A stretch of DNA of 64,000 nt, taken from contig NZ_CALBRW010000017.1 of the NCBI RefSeq assembly GCF_937927635.1, forward strand, positions 186,001-250,000, read 5' to 3'. The notes beneath the pieces are model-generated. The model was not told the DNA's origin. It searched no databases and saw nothing but the letters and a program-made list of their open reading frames with translations. The position numbers and the translations under genes were made by a program. This document shows positions 1-11,292 of this stretch, piece by piece (the first letter of the stretch is position 1; each line of letters begins with the position of its first letter). The DNA comes from an uncultured Microbacterium sp. (lineage in GTDB: Bacteria; Actinomycetota; Actinomycetes; Actinomycetales; Microbacteriaceae).

Positions 1-524
1 CGCTCCTGCACCGCGGCGGGGTCGTAGCGCTTGAGCTGGGAGACGCCCTGCACCGAGGGGTACAGCAGCGTGACCTCGTCGTTGACCAGCTGGATCGAGT
101 CGCGGTCGCCGGAGACGACCAGCACGTCGAACCCCTGCGCGGCGCCCTGAGACGACAGTGTCGCGAGGATGTCGTCGGCCTCGATGCCCTCCTTCGTGAG
201 CACGGGGATCGACATGGCGGCCAGGCACTCCTGCAGCAGCGGGATCTGGCCGCGGAACTCCTGCGGGGTCTCCGACCGGGTGCCCTTGTACTCGGGGTAC
301 TCATCGGTGCGGAACGAGTGCCGCGACGTGTCGAACGCGATGGCCATATGAGTGGGCTTCTCGGCCTTGATGAGATTGACCAGCATGGACAGGAAGCCGT
401 AGATGGCGTTGGTGTGCTGATCGTCCCTGGTCGTGAAGTTCTCGACCGGAAGGGCGAAGAACGCCCGGTACGCGAGCGAGTGGCCGTCGACGACCATGAG
501 GGTAGGCTTTGCGGAGTCCGTCAC
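1..524 (-). CDS. polA: DNA polymerase I, 5' end only (partial)
   Basis: Only the first 174 or so codons are in the window; the gene runs off the left edge. The visible part is the 5'-3' exonuclease (FEN-like) domain. It opens with MTDSAKPTLMVVDGHSLAYR, including the metal-binding Asp of VVDGH, and later shows AFDTSRHSFR, GIEADDILATL and VVSGDRDSIQL, all typical of Pol I nuclease domains. The enzyme removes RNA primers and fills gaps in Okazaki fragments and repair. The GTG start at 524 is chosen because it directly precedes the conserved N-terminus. No Shine-Dalgarno is visible, and a TAGGCT hexamer 6 bases upstream suggests a leaderless transcript. Divergent from the thioesterase gene. Confidence 0.95.
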   Translation of the reverse strand, partial: MTDSAKPTLMVVDGHSLAYRAFFALPVENFTTRDDQHTNAIYGFLSMLVNLIKAEKPTHMAIAFDTSRHSFRTDEYPEYKGTRSETPQEFRGQIPLLQECLAAMSIPVLTKEGIEADDILATLSSQGAAQGFDVLVVSGDRDSIQLVNDEVTLLYPSVQGVSQLKRYDPAAVQE

Positions 525-530
525 CCTGCC

Positions 531-536
531 AGCCTA
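531..536 (-). promoter_or_regulatory. Candidate -10 hexamer of a leaderless polA transcript
   Basis: TAGGCT on the minus strand matches the actinobacterial TAnnnT pattern and ends 6 bases before the polA GTG. That would place the transcription start at or next to the start codon. No clear -35 is seen. The spacing is seen directly; promoter activity is inferred. Confidence 0.35.
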
Positions 537-569
537 ACGAGCACGACGGACACTCGCCGAGGAGGACGC

Positions 570-1010
570 ATGACGGACCAGGCCCAGAGCACGGACCAGG
601 CTCAGATGACCAGCATGGAGTGGGCCACGCAGCGCGGAATGGGCGCGCTGGCCTCGAAGATGGGCATCGTCTTCACCGAGCTCTCGGTCGAGCGGTGCGT
701 GGGCACCATGCCCGTCGAGGGCAACACCCAGCCGGTCGGGCTGCTGCACGGCGGCGCCTACGTGGTGCTGGGCGAGTCGCTGGGCTCCACCGCCGCGAGT
801 CTGCACGCCGGTGCGGGGCGGCTGGCGGTGGGCGTGGACATCAACGCCACGCACACCCGTTCCGCCACCTCCGGCATCGTCACCGCGGTGTGCACGCCGA
901 TCCACCTCGGCCGCACCATGACCGTGCACGAGATCGCCGTCAGCGACGATCAGGGGCGTCGCTGCTCGACGATCCGCATCACGAACCTCATCAAGACTCT
1001 TCCGGCCTGA
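570..1010 (+). CDS. PaaI-family hotdog-fold thioesterase
   Basis: A 146-residue single-domain hotdog protein. Residues 52-62 read NTQPVGLLHGG, the family signature, followed by GES at 68-70, where the catalytic carboxylate (Glu69) is expected. The C-terminal strands (GRRCSTIRITNL) complete the fold. PaaI/YbgC-type enzymes hydrolyse acyl-CoA thioesters; the closest functional guesses are 1,4-dihydroxy-2-naphthoyl-CoA or phenylacetyl-CoA-type substrates, but the sequence alone does not decide. The ATG at 570 is preferred over upstream in-frame starts because GAGGAGG lies at the right distance and because the longer version would run into polA. Ends at a strong convergent hairpin shared with pdtaR. 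Confidence 0.9.
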   Translation: MTDQAQSTDQAQMTSMEWATQRGMGALASKMGIVFTELSVERCVGTMPVEGNTQPVGLLHGGAYVVLGESLGSTAASLHAGAGRLAVGVDINATHTRSATSGIVTAVCTPIHLGRTMTVHEIAVSDDQGRRCSTIRITNLIKTLPA

Positions 1011-1015
1011 ACGGA

Positions 1016-1043
1016 GAAGGCCCTGCCGCGTGGCAGGGCCTTC
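1016..1043. terminator. Bidirectional terminator hairpin between the thioesterase and pdtaR
   Basis: Perfect 12-bp stem gaaggccctgcc / ggcagggccttc with a 4-base gcgt loop, placed 5 bases after the thioesterase stop and 18 bases beyond the pdtaR stop. It is symmetric enough to serve both convergent genes. Confidence 0.85.
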
Positions 1044-1061
1044 CAGGTCAGTGGATCGCGC

Positions 1062-1679
1062 TCACTTCTTGGGCGCGAGCTGCTCGATGATCGCCTTGGC
1101 GACATCCTGCATGGTCAGGCGGCGGTCCATCGACGCCTTCTGGATCCAGCGGAACGCCTCGGGCTCGGACAGGCCCATCTTCTCGTTCAGCAGCCCCTTG
1201 GCGCGGTCGACGAGCTTGCGGGTCTCGAAGCGCTCGACCATGTCGGCGACCTCGGCCTCCAGCGTGATGATCTGCTCGTGACGGGCCAGTGCGATCTCGA
1301 TCGCGGGCAGCAGGTCATTGGGCGTGAACGGCTTGACCACGTACGCCAGGGCGCCGGCCTCGCTGGCGCGCTCGACGAGCTCCTTCTGGCTGAACGCGGT
1401 CAGGAGCACCACGGGCGCGATGTTGGCCTTGTGCAGCTTCTCGGCGGCGCTGATGCCGTCCAGCTGGGGCATCTTCACGTCCATGACGACCAGGTCGGGG
1501 CGCAGTTCGGTGGCCAGCTGCACGGCGGTCTCGCCGTCGCCGGCCTCGCCGACGACATCGAAGCCGTTGTCGCGGAGGATCTCGACGATGTCGAGGCGGA
1601 TCAGCGACTCATCCTCGGCGACGACGACGCGTCGCGGAGCGGATGCCGTGGGCTGTTCAGGCTGTTCTACGTCAGTCAC
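1062..1679 (-). CDS. pdtaR: ANTAR-domain response regulator PdtaR
   Basis: 205 residues. An N-terminal receiver domain (about 17-130) has the acidic pair AEDE at 21-24, the phospho-acceptor Asp67 in VVMDVKMP, and the conserved Lys in VVKPF. A coiled linker follows and then an ANTAR RNA-binding domain (about 140-200) with ETRKLVDRAKGLLNEK and EAFRWIQKASMD. PdtaR proteins are activated by the sensor kinase PdtaS and act as antiterminators by binding paired RNA hairpins. No kinase gene is adjacent. The location between polA and pyk matches the mycobacterial Rv1626 region. GTG start at 1679 has AGGA 8 bases upstream. Downstream is the shared terminator. Confidence 0.95.
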   Translation of the reverse strand: MTDVEQPEQPTASAPRRVVVAEDESLIRLDIVEILRDNGFDVVGEAGDGETAVQLATELRPDLVVMDVKMPQLDGISAAEKLHKANIAPVVLLTAFSQKELVERASEAGALAYVVKPFTPNDLLPAIEIALARHEQIITLEAEVADMVERFETRKLVDRAKGLLNEKMGLSEPEAFRWIQKASMDRRLTMQDVAKAIIEQLAPKK

Positions 1680-1702
1680 GGGATAAATCCTATCTGTTCA
1701 CC

Positions 1703-1786
1703 TGGTGCCGGCGGCGGGACTCGAACCCGCACGTCTTTCGACAAAGCATTTTGAGTGCTCCGCGTCTGCCATTCCGCCACGCCGGC
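1703..1786 (-). tRNA. tRNA-Leu (anticodon CAA)
   Basis: Folds as a class II tRNA. The 7-bp acceptor GCCGGCG/CGCCGGC is perfect. The anticodon arm is GAGCA-CTCAAAA-TGCTT, giving anticodon CAA, which reads UUG. A long variable arm follows, and the T-arm is GCGGG-TTCGAGT-CCCGC. CCA is encoded in the DNA. The gene lies between pyk and pdtaR and is read in the same direction. Confidence 0.96.
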
Positions 1787-1808
1787 CCGGATCGACTTTA
1801 GCGCACGC

Positions 1809-1840
1809 GAAAGGGGCGAGCCCGCAGGCCCGCCCCTTTC
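1809..1840 (-). terminator. Terminator downstream of pyk
   Basis: 10-bp stem gaaaggggcg / cgcccctttc around a 12-base loop, starting about 9 bases past the pyk stop on the minus strand. It separates pyk from the tRNA gene. Confidence 0.7.
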
Positions 1841-1848
1841 CGAACGTC

Positions 1849-3297
1849 TCAGGCGCGGGTCTTGTAAACCGGCGCCGCTCCGCCGACGGCATCCCCGACC
1901 TTGTGGACGCGGATGTCGTTGGTGGAGCCGACGATCCCGGGAGGGGAACCCGAGATCACGACGACCTTGTCGCCTTCTGCGGCGAGGCCCGTCCCGAGCA
2001 GGTAGTCGTCCACCTGGTGGAACATCGAGTCGGTGTGCTGCACCATCTCGACCAGCGTCGAGCGGATGCCCCAGGTCAGCGCCATGCGGCGCTGGATGCC
2101 GGGCTCGGGCGTGAACGCCAGCATCGGGATGCGCGAGCGCAGCCGCGACAGGCGCCGAGCCGAGTCGCCGGACTGGGTGAACACGCAGAGGAACTTCGCG
2201 TCCACGAACTCGGCGACCTCGAGGGCCGCGAGAGTGATGGCGCCGCCCTGCGTGCGGGGCTTGTTCTTCAGCGGTGCGATGCGCTCGAGTCCGTGCTCCT
2301 CCGTGGACTCGATGATGCGCGCCATGGTCTCCACGACCACCACCGGGTACTCCCCCACGCTGGTCTCGCCGGAGAGCATCACGGCGTCGGCGCCGTCGAG
2401 GACGGCGTTGGCGACATCCGAGGTCTCGGCGCGCGTGGGGACCGGGCTGGAGATCATCGACTCGAGCATCTGCGTGGCGACGATGACAGGCTTGGCGTTG
2501 CGGCGGGCCAGCTCGATCGCGCGCTTCTGCACGATCGGCACGGCCTCCAGCGGCAGCTCCACGCCCAGGTCGCCGCGGGCGACCATGATCGCGTCGAACG
2601 CGTTCACGATCTCCTCGAGCGCGTCGACGGCCTGCGGCTTCTCGACCTTGGCGATCACGGGGACGCGCACGCCCTCCTCAGCCATGATCTCGTGCACACG
2701 GTCGACATCGGCGGCGTTGCGCACGAACGACAGCGCGATCAGGTCGGCGCCGGCGCGCAGGCCCCAGCGCAGGTCGGCCTCGTCCTTCTCACTGAGCGCC
2801 GGGACGTTGACCGCGACGCCGGGCAGGTTGATGCCCTTGTTGTTGGAGACGGCGCCGGCGACGACGACCCTCGTGGTCACGACGGTGCCGTCGGTGGACA
2901 CCACCTCCACGCGCACCTTGCCGTCGTCGATCAGGAGGAAGTCGCCGGGCTTGACGTCCTGCGGCAGGCCCTTGAACGTCGTGCCGGAGATCTCCTTGTT
3001 GCCGAGGATCTCCTCGGTGGTGATCTTGAAGATGTCGCCGACGGCCAGCTCGTACGGCCCGTTCTCGAACTTGCCCAGACGGATCTTCGGCCCCTGCAGG
3101 TCGACCAGCACGGCCACCGCGCGTCCGGCATCCTCCGCCGCTCTGCGCACGTTGGCGTAGTTGGTCTCGTGCACGGAGTAGTCCCCGTGGCTGAGGTTGA
3201 GTCGCGCGACGTCGACTCCGGCCTCGATCAGTGCACGGACCGTTTCATAGGTCGAGGTTGCAGGCCCGAGGGTGGCCACGATTTTGGCGCGTCTCAA
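1849..3297 (-). CDS. pyk: Pyruvate kinase
   Basis: About 482 residues, full length for the family. Converts phosphoenolpyruvate and ADP to pyruvate and ATP, the last step of glycolysis. The N-terminus MRRAKIVATLGPATS, the catalytic-barrel motif AKVEKPQAVDALEEI, the signature MVARGDLGVELP and the effector-side KPVIVATQMLESM are all intact. The start is ambiguous. An ATG at 3303 gives two extra residues but has GGAG directly against it; the TTG at 3297 has the same GGAG 6 bases away and gives the usual MRRAK start, so TTG is preferred. The gene stands apart from gltD by a short gap and ends in a hairpin, so it is probably its own unit. Confidence 0.97.
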   Translation of the reverse strand: MRRAKIVATLGPATSTYETVRALIEAGVDVARLNLSHGDYSVHETNYANVRRAAEDAGRAVAVLVDLQGPKIRLGKFENGPYELAVGDIFKITTEEILGNKEISGTTFKGLPQDVKPGDFLLIDDGKVRVEVVSTDGTVVTTRVVVAGAVSNNKGINLPGVAVNVPALSEKDEADLRWGLRAGADLIALSFVRNAADVDRVHEIMAEEGVRVPVIAKVEKPQAVDALEEIVNAFDAIMVARGDLGVELPLEAVPIVQKRAIELARRNAKPVIVATQMLESMISSPVPTRAETSDVANAVLDGADAVMLSGETSVGEYPVVVVETMARIIESTEEHGLERIAPLKNKPRTQGGAITLAALEVAEFVDAKFLCVFTQSGDSARRLSRLRSRIPMLAFTPEPGIQRRMALTWGIRSTLVEMVQHTDSMFHQVDDYLLGTGLAAEGDKVVVISGSPPGIVGSTNDIRVHKVGDAVGGAAPVYKTRA

Positions 3298-3353
3298 CGG
3301 CATCTCCAGGGTGAGAGGAACAGGGGGATCATGGCGACGTTGCCGCGCTCAGC

Positions 3354-4812
<1,459 letters not shown>

Positions 4813-4820
<8 letters not shown>

Positions 4821-7800
4821 GGGTCACCTCCAGGATCCGGGTCCAGATCTCCTCGCCGTCGGGGTTCTCCCCGGCGGTGCGCGCATCGCTGCGCAACTGC
4901 TGCACGGCCGCGTAGTCGCGAGGCAGCAGCTTGACGAACGCGGTGCTCATTCCGTCGGCATCCGCGAGCAGAGCGGATGCCAGAGCCGACCCGGTCCGCT
5001 CGGCGTGCTCGGTGAGCAGGTGGGTGAGCAGCTCCACGTCCTCGGCATCCGGCGCAGACAGCAGCAGCTCCCCGCTCGCCAGCGCCGCCGTGTTCAGCTG
5101 CGACTCCTGCAGGTTCCGCACGTAGGCCACGCCACCGGACATCCCGGCGCCGATGTTGCGCCCGCTGGTGCCGAGGATCACCGCGACGCCGCCGGTCATG
5201 TACTCCAGCGCGTGGTCGCCCACGCCCTCGACGACGGCGGTGGCGCCGGAGTTGCGCACCAGGAAGCGCTCCCCCACGACGCCGGAGATGAACAGCGAGC
5301 CGCTGGTCGCGCCGTAGCCGATGACATTCCCCGCGATGACGTTGGACTCCGGCTCGAAGACGGCATCCCGCGGCGGCCGGATCACGATGTCACCTCCGGA
5401 GAGGCCCTTGCCCACGTAGTCGTTCGCGTCGCCTTCCAGGCGCAGCGTGATACCGGCGGGCAGGAAGGCGCCCAACGACTGCCCCGCGGTGCCGCGCAGC
5501 GTGATGTCGATGGTCTCCGACGGCAGGCCGGCTCCCCCGTACCGGGCGGTCACGTGATGCCCGAGCATGGTTCCCACCGCGCGTTCGGTGTTGTGGATGG
5601 GCAGGTCGATGCGCACCGGGTCGCCGTGCTCGAGCGCGTCGCCGCTGAGGGCGATGAGCTGAGTGTCGAAGTGCCGGTGCAGCTCGTGATCCTGGGCGCG
5701 GCCGCTCTTGCGGGGCTCACCGGCGGGGAACGCCGGTCCCTCGAGGATGGGCGACAGGTCCAGGCCGCTCGCCTTGCCGTGCCGGATGGCCGCATCCGCG
5801 CGCAGCAGCTCGGTGTGCCCGATGATCTCGTCCAGAGAGCGGAATCCGAGAGCCGCGAGATGCTCGCGCACCTCCTCGGCGATGAACTCCATGAAGTTGA
5901 CCACGAACTCCGGCTTGCCGGTGAAGCGGGAGCGCAGCAGCGGATTCTGCGTGGCGACGCCCACCGGGCAGGTGTCCAGGTGGCAGGCGCGCATCATGAT
6001 GCAGCCTGAGACCACCAGGGGCGCCGTCGCGAAACCGAACTCCTCCGCGCCCAGCAACGCGCCGATGATCACGTCGCGGCCGGTCTTCAGCTGCCCGTCG
6101 ACCTGCACCACCACGCGGTCGCGCATGCCGTTGAGCATGAGCGTCTGCTGGGTCTCGGCCAGCCCCAGCTCCCACGGCGTGCCGGCGTGCTTGAGCGAGT
6201 TCAGCGGGCTCGCGCCGGTGCCGCCGTCGTGCCCGGCGACGAGGATGACGTCGCTGAGGGCCTTGGCCACACCGGCCGCCACCGCACCGATGCCGGACTG
6301 GCTCACCAGCTTCGTGTGGATCCTGGCGGCGGGATTGGCGCGCTTGAGGTCGTAGATGAGCTGCTTGAGGTCCTCGATCGAGTAGATGTCGTGGTGCGGC
6401 GGCGGGGAGATGAGACCCACTCCGGGCGTCGCGTGCCGGGTCTGGGCGATCCACGGGTACACCTTCTGCGGCGGCAGCTGCCCGCCCTCGCCGGGTTTGG
6501 CCCCCTGTGCGAGCTTGATCTGCAGGTCGGTCGCCTCGGTGAGGTACTGGCTGGTGACGCCGAACCTGCCGGAGGCGACCTGCTTGATGGCGCTGCGGCG
6601 CTCGGGGTCGACCAGGCGGTCGGGATCCTCGCCGCCCTCCCCGGTGTTGGACTTGCCACCCAGGCGGTTCATCGCGATGGCGAGGGTCTCGTGGGCCTCC
6701 TGGGAGATCGAGCCGTAGCTCATCGCCCCGGTCGAGAACCGCTTGACGATCGCGCTGACGGGTTCGACCTCGTCGAGGGGCACGGCGGGCCGCTCCCCCG
6801 TGCGCAGCTCGAACAGACCGCGGATGGTCTTCAGCTCATGCGACTGGTCGTCGACGAGCTTCGTGTACTCGCGGAAGATGTCGTAGCGGCGCGTGCGCGT
6901 GGAATGCTGCAGGCGGAACACCGTCTCGGGGTTGAACAGGTGCGGTGAGCCGTCTTGGCGCCACTGGTACTCGCCGCCCGTCCACAGCCGTTCGTGGGCG
7001 CGCGGAGCGGAGTCCTCGGGATAGGCGAAGTCGTGCCGCGCCTGGTTCTCGGCGAACACGTCCTCGATCCCGATGCCGCCGAGCTTGGTCTCGGTGCCGG
7101 TGAAGTAGGTGTCGACGAGCTCCTGGCTGAGGCCGAGCGCCTCGAACACCTGGGCGCCCGCATAGGAGGACACCGTGGAGATGCCCATCTTCGACATGAT
7201 CTTCAGCACGCCCTTGCCCAGCGCGTGGATGACGTTGTGCACGGCCTGCTCGGGCGTGATGCCGGTGATGTAGCCGGTGCGCACCAGGTGCTCCACGGTC
7301 TCCATCGCCAGGTACGGATTCACCGCGGAGGCGCCGTAGCCGATGAGGGTTGCCACGTGGTGCACCTCGCGCACATCGCCGGCTTCGACGATGAGTCCCA
7401 CCTTCATGCGGTTCTCGCGACGGATCAGGTGGTGGTGGACGGCGGCGACCATGAGCAGCGACGGGATCGGGACCAGGTCCTTGTTGGAGTCCCGGTCGGA
7501 GAGGATCAGCAGTTCTGCACCGCGCGCGATGGCGGCATCCGCCTCGGCGCACATCTGATCGAGCCGCTCCGCGAGCGTCTGCGGGCCGGCGTCGAAGTGG
7601 TAGAGACCGCGGATGACCGCACTGGAACGGCCGGGCAGCGCCCGGTCGATGTGGCGGATCTTGGCGAGCTCGTCGTTGTCGATGACCGGGAAGTCCAGGC
7701 TCACCGTCCGCGCGTGGTCCGGCCCCCACTCCAGCAGGTTGCGCTCCGGGCCGAGGCCCAGGCGCAGGCTGGTGACGACCTCCTCGCGGATGGCGTCCAA

Positions 7801-9372
7801 CGGCGGGTTGGTGACCTGCGCGAACTGCTGCACGAAGTAGTCGAACAGGAGCCGCGGACGGTCGGCGAGAGCGGCGATCGGCGTGTCGGTGCCCATCGCG
7901 CCGAGGGGCTCGGCGCCGTTCTGGCCCATCGGCGTGAGAAGGATGCGCACCTCCTCCTCGGTGTAGCCGAAGGTGCGCTGACGGCGGGTGATGGATGCCG
8001 CCGGATGCACGATGTGCTCGCGCTCGGGCAGATCCGCCAGGCGCACGGCGCCCTCGTCGAGCCATTCCTGCCACGGGTGCAGGGCGGCTAGATCGCGCTT
8101 GATCTCGGCGTCCTCGACGATGCGGTGCTGCTCCATGTCGACGAGGAACATGTGGCCGGGGCGCAGCCGGCCGCGGCGCTTGATGCGCTCGGGGGCGAAC
8201 TCCAGCACCCCGGTCTCGCTGCCGATCACGACGAGTCCATCGGTGGTCTCGGTCCAGCGCCCGGGGCGCAGGCCGTTGCGGTCGAGGGTGGCGCCCACTT
8301 GCGTGCCGTCGGTGAAGATGAGCGCCGCGGGGCCGTCCCACGGCTCCATCTGACCTGCGTGGTACTCGTAGAACGCACGCAGGTCGGGGTCGAGGCCGGT
8401 CTGCTTCTCCCAGGCCTCCGGCACCATCATCATGACGGCGTGCGGCAGGCTGCGCCCGGTGAGCGTCAGCAGCTCGAGCACCTCATCGAAGGAGGCCGAG
8501 TCGCTCTCGCCCTCGGTGCAGATCGGCAGCAGCGGAGCGATCTCGCCGAGCAGCTCCGAACCCAGCTGGGACTGCCGGGCGCGCATCCAATTGCGGTTGC
8601 CGCCGATCGTGTTGATCTCGCCGTTGTGCGCCAGCAGACGCAGCGGCTGCGCGAGCGGCCAGGACGGGAACGTGTTGGTCGAGTAGCGCGAGTGCACGAC
8701 GGCCAGCTCCGAGGCGAACAGCTCGTCCTGCAGATCGGGGTAGAACGGCTCCAGCTGCAGCGTGGTGACCATGCCCTTGTACCCGAGAGTGCGCGAGGAC
8801 AGCGAGACGAAGTAGGCGTCGAGCTCGTGGGCCGCACGCTTGCGCAGCCGGTAGGCGACGCGGTCCAGCGCCAGACCGGACAGATGGCCGGGCGCGGTCA
8901 GGAACAGCTGCTCGAAGGCGGGGCGCGCCTCGTCGGCCAGCTTGCCCAGGTGCTCGTTGACGGTGGGCACCTCGCGCCAGCCGAGGACCGTGATGCCCTC
9001 GTCGGCGGCGATGCGCTCGATGCCGGCCTTCTGCTCGCGGCGTGCGCTCGACTCCCTGGGGAGGAACGCGAGGCCCGCGGCGTACTCGCCGAGCGGGGGG
9101 AGCTCGAAATCTGTGACCGAGCGGAGGAACTCGTCCGGCATCTGGGTGAGGATGCCGGCTCCGTCGCCGGTGCCGGCGTCAGAGCCGATCGCACCGCGGT
9201 GCTCCAGGTTGCGCAGCGCCTGAAGCGCCAGCGCGATGATGTCGTGGCCTGGTTCCCCGCGGAGCGTCGCGACCATGGCCAGGCCGCAGGCGTCCTTCTC
9301 GAACGCGGGGTTGTACATCCCCTGCTTCGGGGGGTAAGCGCCGGAGGCGCCGTAGGGAGGCTGGAAGTACAC
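4813..9372 (-). CDS. gltB: Glutamate synthase, large (alpha) subunit
   Basis: 1519 residues. A class II glutamine amidotransferase domain comes first; its catalytic Cys is residue 29 (DACGLAMVATLRG) after a leader that is presumably removed. A central domain, the FMN-binding synthase barrel (LISPPPHHDIYSIEDL, VLVAGHDGGTGASP on the template), the [3Fe-4S] cysteines in CIMMRACHLDTCPVG, and a C-terminal glycine-rich beta-helix (GSLFISGVVGERFLVRNSG) follow. It releases ammonia from glutamine and transfers it to 2-oxoglutarate. The GTG at 9372 is chosen for GAGGAC 8 bases upstream; an in-frame ATG at 9318 is the alternative and still lies before the catalytic Cys. Upstream DNA carries a small dyad that could be an operator. 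Confidence 0.97.
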
Positions 9373-9428
9373 CAGTCACCGTCCTCAGTGTCGAGTGAAA
9401 CCGGGGACAGCGCTGGCCCGCTCGTTCA

Positions 9429-9445
9429 GTGTGAAGTGATCACAC
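9429..9445. promoter_or_regulatory. Inverted repeat upstream of gltB (possible operator)
   Basis: gtgtga-agtga-tcacac lies 57-73 bases upstream of the gltB start. It resembles a CRP-type TGTGA/TCACA site but with a 5-base spacer instead of 6. A GTCAC-n17-GAAAC pair at 9375-9401 beside the start codon is a second, weaker hint. No regulator is assigned. Confidence 0.3.
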
Positions 9446-9479
9446 GCTGCGAGGTGACGTGTCGCGTGACGCGCCCGCC

Positions 9480-10478
9480 TCAGGGAGCCGTGCTTGTGGC
9501 GGGTGCTCCTGCGTCGATCTCGTCGGTCGGAGGCTCACTCAGATCGACGTAATCGTTCGAATCGTGATCAGAGTCTACAACCGCATCCGGGCTCTTCCGA
9601 CCATCTGTGTACGGCGAGGGCTCCAGGCCGGGGTGACGACGCGTCTGGACGATCAGGATGACGATTCCGACGAGCACGCCGATGATGGCGGCCCACACGT
9701 TGCTGCGCAGTCCCAGGAAGACCTCGCTGGGATCGATGCGGATGCTCTCCCACACGATGCGGCCGGCGCTGTACCAGATCAGGTAGCAGGCGAACAGCTT
9801 GCCCCACTGCAGGCCCAGACGGCGGCCGAGCCACAGGAGCACCAGCACGCCGAGGCTGTTCCAGATGACCTCGTACAGGAAGGTGGGGTGGAACAGCGTC
9901 CCGTCGGGCAGTCCCGCGGGGAATGCCGGGTTGCTGGACTCGATCTGCAGGCCCCACGGCAGGTCGGTCGGCAGACCGAACAGCTCGTGGTTGAACCAGT
10001 TGCCGAAGCGGCCCATGGCCTGCGCCAGCAGCAGCCCCGGTGCGAGGGCGTCGGCGAAGCTCCAGAACCGGATGCCCGTCCACCGGCAGCCCAGGTAGGC
10101 GCCGATGGCGCCGCCGATGAGCGCGCCGAAGATGGCGATGCCGCCCTCCCAGATCGCCCAGACGGAGCCGGGCTCGAAGGGGTTCCAGGTGTTCTTGCCC
10201 GGACCGAAGTAGAAGTTGAAATGCGTGAGCACGTGGAAGATGCGCGCGCCGATGATGGCCAGCGGCACCGCGATGATGGCGATGTCGATGACGACCCACT
10301 TCTCCGCACCGCGCCGGGTGAGGCGGTGGTTGGTGATCAGCGTGGCGGCGATGATGCCCGCGATGATGCACAGCGCGTAGTAGTGGATCGTGATCCCGAA
10401 GATCTGGAACGTGCTGACCGGGGGGCTCGGGATGCTGACGGGCACACTCGAGGCAAGGCTGTGAAGCGCAAGGGACAT
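9480..10478 (-). CDS. lgt: Prolipoprotein diacylglyceryl transferase
   Basis: 332 residues, with several membrane segments visible (for example YALCIIAGIIAATLI and the C-terminal VWAAIIGVLVGIVILIV). The Lgt signature GRFGNWFNHELFG and the segment GGIAIFGALIGG are present. The enzyme moves diacylglycerol from phosphatidylglycerol onto the lipobox cysteine of prelipoproteins, such as the DUF4349 lipoprotein in this window. A charged C-terminal tail of about 50 residues is usual in actinobacterial Lgt. The ATG at 10478 is chosen because the longer in-frame version would overlap trpA; AGGAAG lies about 13 bases upstream. It follows trpA by 10 bases and is probably co-transcribed. Confidence 0.96.
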   Translation of the reverse strand: MSLALHSLASSVPVSIPSPPVSTFQIFGITIHYYALCIIAGIIAATLITNHRLTRRGAEKWVVIDIAIIAVPLAIIGARIFHVLTHFNFYFGPGKNTWNPFEPGSVWAIWEGGIAIFGALIGGAIGAYLGCRWTGIRFWSFADALAPGLLLAQAMGRFGNWFNHELFGLPTDLPWGLQIESSNPAFPAGLPDGTLFHPTFLYEVIWNSLGVLVLLWLGRRLGLQWGKLFACYLIWYSAGRIVWESIRIDPSEVFLGLRSNVWAAIIGVLVGIVILIVQTRRHPGLEPSPYTDGRKSPDAVVDSDHDSNDYVDLSEPPTDEIDAGAPATSTAP

Positions 10479-10488
10479 GAGAGAGAGT

Positions 10489-11292
10489 CTAGCTTCCTGT
10501 CGAGAATCGCGCCGACGGCGTGCCGCCGACAAGGGCTCGGGTGGTCTCGGCGAGCTGCTCGAGCCCGCCGTCGCGGAGGGCCTTCACCAGCGCCGTGCCG
10601 ACGATGGCGCCGTCGGCGTAGTCCACGACCACGGCGACCTGCTCGGGGTTGGAGATCCCGATGCCGACGCAGGCGTAGCCCGCGCCGTGCTCGCGGAGCC
10701 GCCCGACGAGGGTGCGGGCGGCGCGGTCGAGTGCGGCGCGCTCCCCCGTGATGCCCATGGTGGAGACGGTGTACACGAAACCGGTGGATGCGCTCGTCAC
10801 GAGCTCCAGCCGGGTGTCCGTGGACGTCGGGGCGGCGAGGAAGATGCGGTCCAGCCCGGTACGGGTGCTGGCCGCGATCCACTCCGCGGCGGAATCGGGG
10901 GTGATGTCGGGGGTGATGAGCCCCGCACCGCCGGCGGCCAGCAGGTCGTCCGCGTACTGCCCCACCCCGTGCTGCAGCACGGGGTTCCAGTACGTCATGA
11001 CGACGACGGGCACGTCGGTGCGGGAGGTGATCTCCTTCAGCACCGTGAACAGGTCGCGGGTGCGGTAGCCGTTCGCCAGCGCCAGCTGCGTGGCCTGCTG
11101 GATGACCTCGCCGTCCATGACCGGGTCGGAGTAGGGCGGGCCCAGCTCGATGACGTCGACGCCGTTGTCCGCCAGCGTCAGCGCTGCGTCGATGCTGGTC
11201 TGCAGATCGGGGAATCCGATGGGCAGGTAGCCGATGAATGCGCCACGACCGGCATCGTGCGCCTTGCGGATGGCATCCTCGACGCGGCTCAC
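10489..11292 (-). CDS. trpA: Tryptophan synthase alpha chain
   Basis: 267 residues. Cleaves indole-3-glycerol phosphate to indole and glyceraldehyde 3-phosphate. The segment FIGYLPIGFPDLQ and the catalytic region ELGPPYSDPVMDGEVIQ (Glu and Asp of the active site) are intact, as is the C-terminal phosphate-binding GIGISNPEQV. Overlaps trpB by 4 bases, so the alpha and beta chains of the channelled complex are coupled in translation. Confidence 0.97.
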   Translation of the reverse strand: MSRVEDAIRKAHDAGRGAFIGYLPIGFPDLQTSIDAALTLADNGVDVIELGPPYSDPVMDGEVIQQATQLALANGYRTRDLFTVLKEITSRTDVPVVVMTYWNPVLQHGVGQYADDLLAAGGAGLITPDITPDSAAEWIAASTRTGLDRIFLAAPTSTDTRLELVTSASTGFVYTVSTMGITGERAALDRAARTLVGRLREHGAGYACVGIGISNPEQVAVVVDYADGAIVGTALVKALRDGGLEQLAETTRALVGGTPSARFSTGS

